This document shows positions 10,865-22,762 of a stretch of DNA of 64,000 bases, one piece after another. Origin of the DNA: Mortierella sp. BCC40632 (taxonomy: Eukaryota > Mortierellomycota > Mortierellomycetes > Mortierellales > Mortierellaceae); assembly GCA_011634665.1 (NCBI GenBank), contig WAEK01000016.1, positions 872,501 to 936,500 of the forward strand, read 5' to 3'. The notes beneath the pieces were generated by a model. That model was given only the letters and a program-made list of their open reading frames with translations. It ran no database searches and was not told the DNA's origin. Position 1 is the first letter of the stretch; the number at the start of each line of letters is the position of its first letter. Made by a program: the position numbers and the translations under genes.

Positions 10865-13675
10865 TTAAACCTTTAACCTCTTGGCCAATGGTCCTTCCAA
10901 CTCAGTACTCTCTCCACCCAAGGCTCGAGGCCTAGCAGAGGAATTGTCCATGGGGGCAGTTGTAGACATTCTCAATCCAGAGCTTGGTGGCAACATTCCC
11001 TTGGAATCTACCGAGCTTGATCCTGTAGACGAACCGCCTACAGAAGAGGACGTCTGACCCTTGGCCAAGGGACTAGGCTGGTGAACACGAGATAATTCAC
11101 GATCTCGTGGAAGTGGCCAGTTGAAGGCAGAGCTTGGCTGAGCACTCGTAGGCGTTTGACCAAAAACGATGGGACTCAACTCTGTTTGCGAAGCATAAAA
11201 CTCTGGATAAAACGTTGAGGGTGAGGGCAAGTTCTTGGCAAAGTGCGAAGGTAAGGTCGAGGAGATGGGAGCAGACTCAAGTGGACGCTTCTGAATCTAA
11301 TGAGAGAAAGGGGGGGGGGGAGGGAGGGAGAGAAAAGTGATAAGTGAACATGCGCTTGTTAACCTATTTCGTCTCATCAAGGCTCTTTCAGATACGCATG
11401 CATTCCTATCCTTACAGGTGGAAGTTCGTTCGACTCTTCGGTTTTGATCATGGCATCTCCGAGTGCTGCGCCTTCCTTGGCTTCATTTGGGATCTGAACT
11501 CGAAGGTTCTTGGGCTTCTTGAGAATTCCGTTGGTCGGACTAAGGACAGGAGAGTTAGGATCCGCCGACATTGAGGTAGTCGTCACGACCTCCAAGCTGG
11601 GCGACTCTGTTGCAATCGTCGTTGTTAATGGGATTGAAGTGGTAACGGCTGCAGTGGTTGTGGCAAGAGTTGTCATGGCAACACTGGCAGCCGTCGTCGT
11701 CACAGTTGTTGCCAAAATATGGGGTGCAGCGCTTGCCATCAAGGCACTCTCGCTACCCATGGGCGACTGGCTGCCATTTATAGCGGTCTGATGACTTAGG
11801 ACGGGCGAAGCTGTCTGTGAGAGTGCTTGGGGAGGCTGATGTTGAAGAGGAGGCTGCAACTGTCCCTGTGCGTGAAGCTGTGTTTGAGTGATAGGTACTT
11901 GCAACTGCTGCTGCTGATGCTGTGGTGGATGTACTTGCTGCTGATGCTGTGGCACAGGAAGAGCTGCCATGGGTGCCGTCATGGGGATCTGTCCTCCCTG
12001 GGGCTCAGTCATGGATCGACTGACAAAAGTCTGCGACTGTGGATGAAATGACTGAGGCTGGAAAGGCCGAGCTTGAGCTGGCATCTAAATAATATCGCGG
12101 ACAAAATAAAAAAAGATAAAGTAGGGTGAGAAACAGATCCTAGGTACTAGATGATACTATCAAGACGATACCAGCGGAGGGATGTCGCGACGTACCTGTT
12201 GGCCAACAGGCTGCATTGGCTGTGAGGTTAGAGGGACAGAGGGTTGCTGCATATGGTTTGGTAGTGACTGGATGTGTTGCACTGGGTACTGAGCGCGCTG
12301 CTGTTGCTGCTGTTGTTGTTGCTGTTGCTGCATTTCCATCTGTCGATGCTGGTATTGCTGTTGGTATTGCTGTTCTTGGAATTGCTGCTGGAGATAGAGT
12401 TGATGCTGTTGTTCTTGTTGTTGCTGATGCTGATGTACTTGCTGTTGCTGTTGTTGTTGCTGTTGTTGTTGTTGACCATACGAAAATGCTTGGGGTTGCC
12501 TATAGGGGCCAGGATCCATCGTGGGCTGCTGGTATTGGAACGTTTCATAGGGTTGCTGCTGGACAATAACCGTGGGAGGCATCTGGTACGGGCTACGCGG
12601 TGGCATCTGGGCCTGCAAGGATGGTGAAGGATGCTGAAGTCCGTGCACATGTGGTGGTGGAGTCTGTAGATGGGTTTGCCCTGGTGTATGATGACTTGAA
12701 GGGTGCTGCGACAGAGACTGTGGCTGGGGTGTCATGGACATCATGCTCCGATCATCGCCTCCGCCCGAGACCCCATCGTCGTCCTCGTCCTCCTCCTTTG
12801 GTGCGATGTTGTTGTTGTGGTTTTCAGTTACGGCAAGGAATTCTTTGTTGGTGTAGGTCTCACATGAGTCGTTATACTAGACAACAGAGAAAGAGTTATA
12901 TGGAAGACAAATTGGTCAGCAGGCAGGCTATGGTCAGTGTCCTAGAGCAACAGTAAAGAGATGCAATGAAAGGATAGTCTTTTTTTGGGGATGGAGAAAA
13001 GGGAGTTCGGTTTGGCTGTGTTGTATTCTTACCTCGGTGTATCGCAACAGGATGCTGTCAATGTCATGAGAGGAGTATTGCACAAGCTTGTTGTTCGAGT
13101 TGAAGATGATGAGGCCAATCTGACAGTCGCAGAGGATACTGAGCTCCATGGCCTTCTTCATCAGACCAAAGCGGCGCTTCTGGAACGTGACCTAGGCAAC
13201 CCGGATCACGATTCAAATTCAAGGCAAGGCAAGGGAAAAGAAGAGAAGAGAGAGAGGATTCTTTGGTTAGTCAAAGGGCGCCCTTGCAGCCGAGCCGTTG
13301 GTCCAATCGAACCGCGCCCCACTCCGTGTTGTCCCATTATGCGTCCCGAGAACAGAGACCGCGGAGGCGCTTGTCGGCAGCCTGTCTGTCGAAGCAACGC
13401 TGCGCCCTTTGCATGTTTCTTCGCCATACATAACGAAGAAAATAAAAAAGGCGATACGGAGTCATCGAAACCACAATGCTACGACCAAGTCTGTGTAGAG
13501 CACATCAGTTCCAGTCAGCTTCTCCGCTGTTTGACTGAATCCACATTCACAAGGAGCAACCAGCGAGAAAACTATGTCGACCCATCTAGGCCCCACCCTC
13601 TCATTCTCATTGCGCCAAGGCCTCATGCCAAGCGATGTGAACGGGCATTGGTAAAGTAGGCAACGCGTTCGTATA

Positions 13676-13713
<38 letters not shown>

Positions 13714-14450
13714 AGGATGGAAGCAAACAACGAGAGAATGACCAAACAGGCCCTGAGAATCGGGCGATCCTCTCTATTTTTAACATTGGACCGTGTTGTG
13801 TGCGTGTGTGCGCGCGTGTGTGTGGGGTCCTGGGGTGACGAAGGGCCGTTGTGGAGCAGAGTAGAAACTGAATGAGGATTTCGATAAAAAAAGAATGGCG
13901 CCCATCTTGTCCCATCCTAATCCCAGCGCCTCTTTCTCCTTCACCTATAAAGGAACCCTGTTCCTTTCTTCCTCCTTCGTCTTCCTCCTTCCATATATCT
14001 CCTTTTCCCAGTGCCAAAAGAGACTCTGGACTTTGTTTCTTTTTTCTTTTTTTCGCCTGCCCGCCTGCACTCTTTTCCCCTTTCAACCCACTTTACACAC
14101 AAACAACATACACAAAACACACCTACACATGCACGCACACACACACGCACACACACATACTCTCTCTCTCTTTCTCCCTTTCTCTCCGCTCATCTCGAGC
14201 CACTAGGCGATCGTTCGATTCGGAGGAAATGACTTGTGCCAACCAGAGACCACGGGACGTAGGCAAAACAAGATACATATTCGAGATAGGTGTGACAGTG
14301 TTGGAACAAAGGACTCCCAGACGCAGAGAGACGCAGAGGTACCACACTAGGGAATGGGTGATTTGAAATGCTTCCTTTTGGGGAGTGGGTCTGTACCTGT
14401 CGGTTACGCTCATCCATGATGGTCTTGATTTGAATCTTTTTGCGACCCAT
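10865..14450 (-). CDS. MEF2-type MADS-box transcription factor
   Basis: A nuclear DNA-binding protein of 664 residues in five exons: 14450-14397, 13191-13033, 12876-12196, 12084-11416 and 11296-10865. Every junction is GT-AG and phase 0. The MADS domain reads [18 protein letters not shown], then [20 protein letters not shown], ending in [19 protein letters not shown] (residues 1-about 60). The MEF2 extension, [20 protein letters not shown], follows. These are the marks of the MEF2/Rlm1/Smp1 class, which binds A/T-rich CArG-like sites and often acts below MAP kinases. The remainder is low-complexity: long glutamine stretches in exon 3 (residues about 165-245), Pro/Gln and Thr/Ala/Ser stretches in exon 4, and a basic KRLKV C-terminus. 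The 1.2 kb first intron contains GT and CA microsatellites. The leader (14451-15100) is strongly pyrimidine-rich on the sense strand. Confidence 0.92.
12285..12475 (-). repeat. Polyglutamine-coding CAG/CAA tract in the MEF2-like gene
   Basis: Repeated CAG and CAA codons on the minus strand encode runs of up to 11 glutamines interrupted by His, Tyr, Glu and Leu residues. Such tracts are common activation-domain or prion-like segments. Confidence 0.8.
13677..13712. repeat. (TG)n microsatellite in MEF2-like intron 1
   Basis: Eighteen TG units in tandem. A second imperfect GT tract lies at about 13796-13823 and CA-rich sequence at 14094-14160, all in the first intron of the MADS gene. Confidence 0.85.
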
Positions 14451-16764
14451 GATGAATAGAACTGCCGGTGCGGATAAATTGGAGGTGGAAAGAGAACAAA
14501 AAGACTAGCTTGTGTGTTTGAAGGATGGAAGTATGCTGACGCGTCGAAAGGGTCGTAACAAAATGAGATTTGTGTGTCGCAAATGGCGCAGAGCAGACAG
14601 CAAGGCGCACAGAGGCAATAAAAAAGGCTGAACAAAACGCTGCGGGATGTGCGCGGGGAGGTAGAAAGACCAGTGCAGGCGATAGAAGGTGTGAAAAAGA
14701 AGTATGGGGCGCTCTCAGCCCTAGATATTGCAAATGGTGGTTCTCCTGGGTGTATCCTCTGCCCCTGCTCGGTGTGTGTGTGTGTGTGTGTAGAGAGAGA
14801 AAGAGTGGTCGAATGGGCGGAGGAGTGATGAGGCGATGGATCAGTAAGTCCGAGATGGAGCGAGCACGGGAGTGAGAGTGAGGGGTGTGAGTGGGAGAGT
14901 GAGAGAGTGAGTGAGAGTGAGGCGGATGAAAAGAGGAAAGTAATAAAAGAGAAAAGTGAGAAAGGAGAGAGAGTGAGAGAGAGAGAGGGAGAGAGAAGAG
15001 AAGAGAGGGAGAGAGAAATAAGAAAGAAAGAGTGAGAAAGAGGGAGAGAGAGAGAGAAAGAGAGAGAAAGAGAGAGGCGAAGAAGCACGGAAGCATTACA
15101 TGCGTTTTCTAATGCTTCGCATCCCCTTCCTCCTCCTCCTCCTCCTCCTCCTCATTTGCCATGCTGTTGTTCCCTTCCTCTCTGATCTCTCTTTCCACTC
15201 GCCCACTCTCTCTCTTTCTCTCTTTCTCTCTCTCCACTCACTCACTTTCTCTTTCTCTCTCTGTCTGTCTCCCTCTGCCCAACGCCTCTCCTTCTTTCTC
15301 CTTTCCCTTCTCATTCCCGTCTAGATATGTATATGTGAGCGCGTGCGGGCATGAGAGCCATGGCCGACGGTCTACTGCAGCAACAGGTTGCGCTCGCCGA
15401 GGGATGCCGACCTGGTATGCATGCGAGAGACATCTTTCACGAGAAGGATACGGTCCCGGGTGGACCCAGTCCCTGTGGACCCAGTACCTCTCCCCTATTG
15501 CTTCCCGCCGACAACCGCCTGGATTCTGGGGCCATTGAAGAATAGACAAGGAGGAAGGAGGAGATGAAGGTGCCAGGTCTGACCCGGATGACTGGCCGAG
15601 TGACCTCCGACCATTGATCGGCCGCTCTCTAGAGAACACAAGCAGAGACACTCGCGAGGACGAACTAGCTTCGCAGGGACGCCTTACGCCAAATTGTCCA
15701 CTGCTGGTACTGAATGTACAAGCACCATGATGCCCGTGCCTGACGCTGCTCGTGTGCTGGGTGGGCACAACGGACTGACCGCCTAGCTGGCTGACCGGCG
15801 ACTGGCTGAGTGACAAGCCCAGGTGTTCTATTTTTATCGTTTCCTTGCGCTATTTTTAATTGCCCAACTGCCTCTCACTTTTTTTTTTTGTGCTCCATAC
15901 TCCGGGCGAGGCATGTGTGTGTACCTGATGCCCATGAGGGATGTGGGTGAAAAGAAAGCTCCGCCGATGACCTCTCTCCCTTTTTCTTTATCTATCTCTT
16001 TCGCCACACACGATGATCAAAGAGACATTGACTGAAAAGAGAGTGCGTGAGAGAGAGAGAGAGAGAGAGACCCGGCTTGCGCGGTCTCGTACTCACTATT
16101 CACTTACAGCAATCCGATAAACACAAATGACGCTCTGAATTCGCTCGTGGACTCGGACCACATTTAGGCCACCTTTTTTTACTTTTCTCTCTTGTGAGTG
16201 CCACTGTAAGCTGAGCTTCAAGAAAAGTAGGGAAACCACTGGAGTAATTAATGAACCCTCTGCAGGATGTCTGCACCTGTAGATGATAACTTTCAATTGT
16301 TTGATTACCGCCTTGGCTGTCGTATTTGCAGGGTCATAAAGGCAATTGAAAGCCACTACTCGATAGTGGGCGTATACTCTCCATTTCTCTTTCTCGGCAC
16401 TTGTTTTTGACTTATCGAGAGGAAAAAAAAAAAAAAGTCGTCCTTGGGGAGTTGGACGGGATAAACGGATTCAGACCTCGTAAGAGGCGGTTTATTGGTG
16501 TATATACAGGCGCTGGAACTCCCAGTAACTGCTTCCAATGGGGTTCATCATCTAATCGGAACCGCTGGATTTGGGTTTTGCAATGTACTTTCCAGGAAAG
16601 AAAGAAAAAGGGTCGCGAGACTTTAAAAACGCAGTAAAGGGAAGAGGAAAGGAGACCTCCAAACAAACTCGGATGACAGGATGGTCACAACTCCATCCTA
16701 CAATGGACAAAATAAAAGAAATAAAAACGGTACAAAACTTTGCCTTGGTCAGGCCCATGGCTCT
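14451..16764. other. Upstream region of the MEF2-like gene, mostly noncoding
   Basis: The interval up to the end of the BAG gene. The strand 14870-15095 is almost pure purine on plus, and then flips to almost pure pyrimidine (15110-15320). The flip near 15.1 kb looks like the centre of a divergent promoter. A possible 62-codon gene on the plus strand lies at 15360. No recognisable protein is seen from 15550 to 16764, only scattered short frames. Confidence 0.5.
15360..15545 (+). CDS. Possible small gene, unknown function
   Basis: An open frame of 61 residues beginning with MADGLLQQQVALAEG in a good start context (gccATGG). It lies immediately after a 200 bp CT-rich stretch that resembles the leaders of confirmed genes in this window, with a CTAG acceptor-like site about 40 bp upstream. 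It has no recognisable domain, and the length is within what chance allows. I list it because the CT-rich tract has no other plus-strand gene to serve. Confidence 0.22.
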   Translation: MADGLLQQQVALAEGCRPGMHARDIFHEKDTVPGGPSPCGPSTSPLLLPADNRLDSGAIEE

Positions 16765-18033
16765 CTATGCATTGGGTCTGGGCAATTGTGGGACTGTCGT
16801 TTTCGTCTTGGCCTTGAACGCATCTACCCGTTTAAGCAGACTTTCACTCTTGCCAATCAGCTCCTTGCGACGTTGGCGAATGCTAATATCGCCTCCACTC
16901 TCGACAGCATCAATCCGGAGCATAGCCTTGGTCAGATTCTCTTCAGTCATCAAGATCTGGCGTTTGTTCTTGATGACTCCCGAGACAATCTGATCAAGCT
17001 CTTTTGAAAGGTTGTCCAGAGACTCGTTGATTTTGTTCAATTCCTCCTGGCTCTGCTCCAAGAGCTTGGGGTCAGGACCAGACTCTTCATCCTCTTCATC
17101 CTCATCTTCGTCTTGTTCTTGCTCTTGTTCATCGCTCTGTTCATCATCTTCTTCTTCCTCCGCCGGCGGCTGCCTCATTTCCACTCCGTTTGCTCGGTGC
17201 TTCTCGGTGTGTGACCTGTTTCGAGGCCTTACTGGCTCTTCTACCATTGGCTCATCGTCGCTCTCTTCGTCCTTGTCTTCGGTTGAGACCGCACCAAAGG
17301 CTGCTTGCATCATAGAATCAATATCGTTCGGGTTAATTTCTTGAGAAGGTTGGCGACGATTTGTACCCTGGCTCGGCACGGAGCGCTGTTGCTGCTGCTG
17401 CTTCTGGTGCTGTGTCTTGGAGGGTTGATTGCTCTTTGGCACTGTAGATTGTGGTGATTGCAGCTCTTGCTTGCTTGGCTTGCGGTGGCGCCTTCCACGT
17501 CTGTTCGACGATGGTGGGGAGGAGGCTTGAAGGGTTTGCTCTGTGCGCTGTTGTGGCCTGCGAGTCTGGGTCTGTTGTCTCATATTACCGGCATCTCGAT
17601 GTTGCGACTGGGCGTCCTGATAATGCATCTTTTCCTCTTCCTCTTCCTCCTCTTCTTCAGGCTGATAGCTCGGCTGCTGCTGCTGACGATACAAGTGCTG
17701 TTGGTGGTGCTGATGGCGCCTGGGAGGGGGTCTAAACTGCTTATGTTGCTGTGCAGCATAGAGGGGATCATTCTCGGGGTTGTCGTTGTCATCGTCTTCA
17801 TAGTCGTTTCTGTTGTCGTAGCCTTGAGGATAGGCATTCGCAGGGTAGCCTCGGCGGTATTGATCTTGACCAAATGGGGAACCGCCAAAAGGCGAACCAC
17901 CGAAGGGTGAGCCTCCAAAGGGATGGTCATCGAAACTTCCAAACGAGGGGAAGAAGTTGTCGCGATCTTGCCTCCGTCGACGAGAGGCAGCAGCATTCTG
18001 AGCCGCCCGTGGGTCAGAGAAAATAGAATACAT
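16765..18033 (-). CDS. BAG-domain co-chaperone
   Basis: A single-exon protein of 422 residues, starting at the ATG at 18033 (MYSIFSDPRAAQNAAASRRR). The C-terminal 80 residues form a BAG domain: an antiparallel helix bundle beginning about ELNKINESLDNLSKELDQIV, with charged residues in the last helix (RQRRKELIGKSESLLKRVDA). BAG domains bind the nucleotide-binding domain of Hsp70 and promote nucleotide release. The N-terminal region is low-complexity, with FGGSP repeats (three copies around residue 40), Gln/His-rich and Glu-rich blocks, and long acidic DE runs just before the BAG domain. No ubiquitin-like domain, as in BAG1, is present. This resembles the BAG proteins of fungi with a disordered N-terminus. 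The leader is CT-rich on the sense strand (18060-18200). Confidence 0.8.
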   Translation of the reverse strand: MYSIFSDPRAAQNAAASRRRRQDRDNFFPSFGSFDDHPFGGSPFGGSPFGGSPFGQDQYRRGYPANAYPQGYDNRNDYEDDDNDNPENDPLYAAQQHKQFRPPPRRHQHHQQHLYRQQQQPSYQPEEEEEEEEEKMHYQDAQSQHRDAGNMRQQTQTRRPQQRTEQTLQASSPPSSNRRGRRHRKPSKQELQSPQSTVPKSNQPSKTQHQKQQQQQRSVPSQGTNRRQPSQEINPNDIDSMMQAAFGAVSTEDKDEESDDEPMVEEPVRPRNRSHTEKHRANGVEMRQPPAEEEEDDEQSDEQEQEQDEDEDEEDEESGPDPKLLEQSQEELNKINESLDNLSKELDQIVSGVIKNKRQILMTEENLTKAMLRIDAVESGGDISIRQRRKELIGKSESLLKRVDAFKAKTKTTVPQLPRPNA

Positions 18034-19225
18034 TGTTGGACTAGGTGGGCTATTGAGTGGGGAGGGGATGTGCGTGAAAGAGTGAGAGTGCGAGAGAGAG
18101 AGAGAATGAAAGAAAGGAAGGAAGAAAGAGAGAAAGAAAGACAAAGAGAACGCGAAGAGATGTGGATGTGAAAAAGTGGATCTGCAACAGAAAGAGTCAG
18201 TAAGAGAAAAAAAGACAGGGTTTGCCTGCGGCTTTATCACTCTTCCGAGCCACAACCCCGCGAATGGCCTGCACGGCCCTCGAAACATATCGCATCATCT
18301 CGACGCGCCTAGAAGGTTTTTTGTGTGTCTGTCTTCCGTCTGTCTGTCTGTGTCTTCCCGACACACGTCATAAGGGACGATAGATATGATATGTCCTGCA
18401 GTCCTCGAATACAGACAACATTAGCCATTTGACCAGCCTTTTCTTCATCAGATCAGAGCAAGTTCATTTGGGAGTGGCACTACTCAACCTTTGTGGACAA
18501 AGCGAAAGTCAAGCGGCCATCGAACCACTTGGGACATTTGGGTGCATTTGGGATTCGGACGCTTTGCTAAGGAAAAAAAAAAAAAAAAAAAGTTCGGCTC
18601 ATGCATCGATCCCCAAGAGAGTCTGGAAGATGCATTGTAATTCCTCCTTGAATCAATGTTAGCCTGTTTCCCAGTCGGGAAACGAGCTATGCTACTGGAG
18701 AGAAACCTCAGTGTAGACTCTAGGCTCTTGCGCTTTGCTGTGCATCTCACAAGTCCAGGGGCCTCTTTCACTTTTGTGCTAAACATCCGAATAACGCTGT
18801 TGGATGCATTTTGACTAAAAAGTCCAAGTAGCAAGTAGACCACTACGCATACGCGATACCCTGAAACATTCCTTGCCTTTTGAAGAGCTGTATTGTTGAC
18901 AAATCTCACCAATCCATCCTATGAGCCTAGGCTACACAGCCTCTGTGGTAGTAATCGAGTTACTGAGATTGCCACCCTGCATCTGGTCAATTTCGGAAGC
19001 ATGCTCTTAAGAGTCGTCTGGTCATGGAGTACAGGGGTCTTCTCATATCAAGTTAATTCTCGCACTTTACATCGTGTAGATATTTTCTTCTCGGATATAC
19101 TAAAACACGCCTTTAATGCCCTAAAAGTTAATTAACTTTTTATCTATTCTCTCTATAGACATCTGTAGCCCAAAGCATCTTTTTTCCTGACTTGCTTAGA
19201 TATATCAAGGTACATTCCATTGCGT
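18034..19225. other. Intergenic region, BAG gene / acyl-CoA oxidase
   Basis: About 1.2 kb carrying the BAG gene's promoter and leader at the left and the oxidase's 3' flank at the right. It includes an A18 run at 18573-18591. Several frames over 60 codons exist but none resembles a protein family. Confidence 0.5.
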
Positions 19226-22108
19226 CTAGAGCTTGGCAGGACCATGCTGGTTCAAGATAGGAACAATGAGATCTTTGAATCCATCCATGACACCGTCCTT
19301 GTTGATGGCCTGCTTCTGAGCGGCATCCCAGAGATGCTTGTAGGCATCGCCATCATAGCTTCCAAGGGCACTATTCAAGAAAAAGTCTGGAAAGTCGAAT
19401 GCATCCCCAAGACTAACCATATCCACAGCCAACTGGCTCTGAAGTTGCTTGATCTGCTGACGAAGAGCCTGGCATTGGTTGGCGGACAAATAGAGATCCT
19501 CGAGATAGTCACCGAGCGAGGCTTGGATCGTGTGCAATGCAAAAAGATCTGAAAGTCGCTTCAAGACCTTGACCGTCTCGAGAGCACGACCATCGTTTGC
19601 TGCCTTGGCCACTGCTTCAATCGAGCTTCTAGCCAAGACATATTGCGAGTGTGCGTGGCACAGCTTCCAGCATTCCAAGTTCAGGTCACTCCAGATCGTA
19701 CCCTCCTGAATGGCTGCCACACCAAGCTCGGCCACAAATCGGCCAGCACGATGCTCAAAGGCTGCCAGCTGGATCTCGGGCCTGAGCCAATCCCCTGGCG
19801 TGACCGCCACGCACCTCTCAGCTTGGAAGGCGGATTGATCGACTGTCCTGATAACATACTTTGAGAAGGGCGTTACCTCGTCAGGATTGGTGGTTGCTAC
19901 CTTGAGCTGCTTCAAAAGATATCTAGCCGATTGCTGGGTCAAGAGGAAGTTGTCGCCCTGGAAAGAAAAAACACATATGTCAATATCAGAGCAATGAATT
20001 CGGACAAATGCAAATAAACAAACCAGGCAGGCTATCCAATATTGAATGACATACCTCATAGGTGTTGGAAGGAACATAGGAAGCCCAAAGCTGAGAAAGG
20101 CCGCTAAAATGCGAGTAGCCATGACCGCCCATCAACTTTCTGCAGTCCTCGATACCAGACGCCGCCATTGTTGAACAGGTGCTCTTTAGTCCCGAGCTGA
20201 TGGCGTGAACTTCGGCCAGGGATGAGATGTTCTCCTGCATCAATTCAGACAACATGTTGTTGTACATGTCTGTCATTTTGTTGCCGGCAGCCAACATGGC
20301 AAAGACCTGAGCGACCATAGGGAAGAGACGAGCCTGAACCATTGGGTAGTTGATCACCTGGGTCTCCAAGTTGGGGTTGGTAGTGTCCTTCTGGCTCGTC
20401 GGGACATGGAACTGGCGACGAACAGTGCAGTATCGGGTAGCGATCGTGGTAGCTCTGGCGAGAATCAATCCACCTCCATGGACCATTTGTGATCGAAGCA
20501 ACACCATCGAGCCATACGAAAGCTTGAATTAACAGGAGGAAATCGTTCAACAGTTAGGGGATGGACATGTCAAAGTTACCCAGTGTACTAGTATGCAAAC
20601 GCGCCTCAAGACCTTACCTTGCTATGTGGAGGCTTGATGTACTTGCCGTCCCTGGTTACCTTTGCGAATCGCATCAGCATGTTTTCTCTTGGGATTGGGT
20701 AGCGGTCGAAACGGACATCTGTAATCAAAGGAAGACAAGTTTGAGATTCTCGAATAAGCTGAATGTTTCGGCTGCGCTGCTGGGAGGGGGGTCCCTTGTC
20801 AAGCAAACTAAGTTCTAAGAATGATTCTCTTACAGCCATTGTCGATCTTTGAGAAGCCTCCGTAGGCCTTAGGTCCAATATCACCAACAGTGACTCCAGA
20901 GAAGGGACGGAGATCTTTGGGTGATCGAATTGGAACAATGAATCCATGTGCACCATAGTCCTTGCCGTCAATGATCAGGCGTGCTTGGATAAGAGCATGC
21001 GTGGCAATGACGCCCAGGCCGCCGATCCACCACTTGGATGCAGAGAAGGATTCACTGTGAAGAATCCACTTGTCTGAATCACGGTCCAGAGTAGCAGTGG
21101 TCTCCAACTCGGACAGGTTGCCTAGTTGATAATGAAGGACAGAGTTAGAAACGCAATAAAGTCAGTCTCTTCCTCGTCCGAGGCACACGCATGCCAGTAT
21201 TGCAAACATACTTCCGTGTCCAAGCTCCGTCTGTGCGTAGCAGCCGATGATCTGATGATTCTCTGCAAGGGGGCCCCAGAATTTGGCTTGTTCATCCGAA
21301 CCCTGTGCATAAATGATCGGGAGAAACGCAGTCTCATGCAAGGTAATCTATAAACCAAGGGACCGATCGGGCGCAGAACACGAAACAAGTGAAGGGACAG
21401 TGAGCGAACTTTGTTCTCAATTCTCTACCACCATGTGACAATAAAAAAAATGGGTAGTTGAACTTACGGGAAGATATTCGTCAACGAATCCCAAGCCTGA
21501 GTGCGAGGGTAATTGTTACCCCGGTGCGAGAAAACAGACACAAATCCCAGATGGCAGTGAAGATCAAGGATAAACCCATGAGATGATCGATGATCGAGAA
21601 TAAAAGAGAAAAAAGAAAAAGAAAAAAGAGGGATTCTCTGTAAGTAATCATGTTCTGACCTTTGGTGGGCTTCGTTCAGTGCCCGTGATCAAGAGTCTCC
21701 ACCTATCAACTCACATGTAAGCATTTCTTCGTTGGTCAACTTGTGCTCTTCCTTGAGTTGGTAGATCCGACGACTCATTTTCAGACCTAGCTTCACATCT
21801 TCAACTCTGCTCAGGCCGATTCTAGCAGGGGTATGAGAGGAAAAGGGGAGGCAGAAACAGTGGAAAGTCCGGTGTCAGGTTGAGAGTTAGGGGAAGAGGG
21901 GTAGCAGTGGATGCAGGCGAGTTTCGGCTTTCCTGACTCACCTGTTGTCTTGACTGAAGACAGGATCGTTGGCAACAAGAGCAGCCAGTTCACGACGTCG
22001 CTTAATTTGCTCATCGGAGCCATGAATGTAGCGGGTCATGTCATCGAGAGGAAATGATGCCTTTGCCCTGGCTGCAGCCAGGTCTTTCATCTGCTGGGAT
22101 GATGCCAT
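19226..22108 (-). CDS. POX1: Peroxisomal acyl-CoA oxidase
   Basis: The flavoenzyme of the first peroxisomal beta-oxidation step: acyl-CoA plus O2 gives trans-2-enoyl-CoA plus H2O2. I join eight exons, 22108-21942, 21821-21715, 21496-21468, 21347-21212, 21121-20834, 20718-20618, 20522-20055 and 19957-19226, giving 675 residues, the usual family length. The FAD/substrate segment IIGCYAQTELGHGS is in exon 4, GSMVLLRSQMV in exon 7, and the catalytic-base region SGIEDCRKLMGGHGYSHFSG also in exon 7; the Glu of GIEDCR is the expected base. The last three residues are AKL, an accepted type-1 peroxisomal targeting signal. The third exon is only 29 nt. The gene is head-to-head with RRP43. Confidence 0.92.
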
Positions 22109-22156
22109 TGGATTGGACAGGAGGGAATGAAAGGGAGTAGGTGGTGAGCCGAGGTT

Positions 22157-22191
<35 letters not shown>

Positions 22192-22762
22192 AAAGAAAAA
22201 AGAAAGGTAAAGAGAGAGAGGGGGGAAAAAAAAGAGAGAGAAGCTTTCTTCTCAAAAAAATCTCCACGACTGGCCCCTCGGCTCGCTCGCACCCCTTACT
22301 GTCCCTCATTACCGCCCATGATACGGATCGACGGCATCGACATTGGTGTGGGGAAAAAGAGAGGAGGCTCCGCTTATAGTTGTGGAGAGCGTAGAAGGCG
22401 AACCTTCATTCTCTCACGGATCCTCTCTCTCAAACCCGGTTGGCTCACGATTGCCCTTGCTCCGCGGTTCGGGCGACGCGAACCAAACACTCTTCTCGCC
22501 CTACAAATAAAGGAGCACACGGCATAACTTGTCTACCGTCCCTTCTGGGGATACACCCTGTAGGCTGAAGGATGAATGCTTGTTTGTGCCCATCACCAGT
22601 GGAGTTTTGGTCCGACGCGACATTCAGTCACGTGATCTTCCTCTCCCAAGTCTCTGTGACTATGGCTTGAATAGATCAACAAAAGACTTTTTTTTTTTTT
22701 CTTCTTCTTCATTCGCCCAACTCTTCACGAACGAACCAAGCTTCGTTTCTCTCACAGCAATC
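22109..22762. promoter_or_regulatory. Divergent promoter, acyl-CoA oxidase / RRP43
   Basis: 654 bp between opposing start codons. A-rich and GA-rich sequence lies near the oxidase (22158-22250), and T- and CT-rich sequence lies in front of RRP43 (22685-22755). Confidence 0.45.

Noticed and set aside
14123..15096. Minus-strand frames of 321 and 228 codons overlapping the MEF2-like start
   Set aside because: They are low-complexity CT-tract translations overlapping the MADS exon in other frames.
16096..16356. Minus-strand frame containing FNCLYDPANTTAKAVIKQLK
   Set aside because: Looks somewhat coding but is short, has no clear start or splice partner, and no recognisable domain.
22141..22527. 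Plus-strand frame with lysine run upstream of RRP43
   Set aside because: Starts in a poly-A tract and lies in the divergent promoter; no domain.
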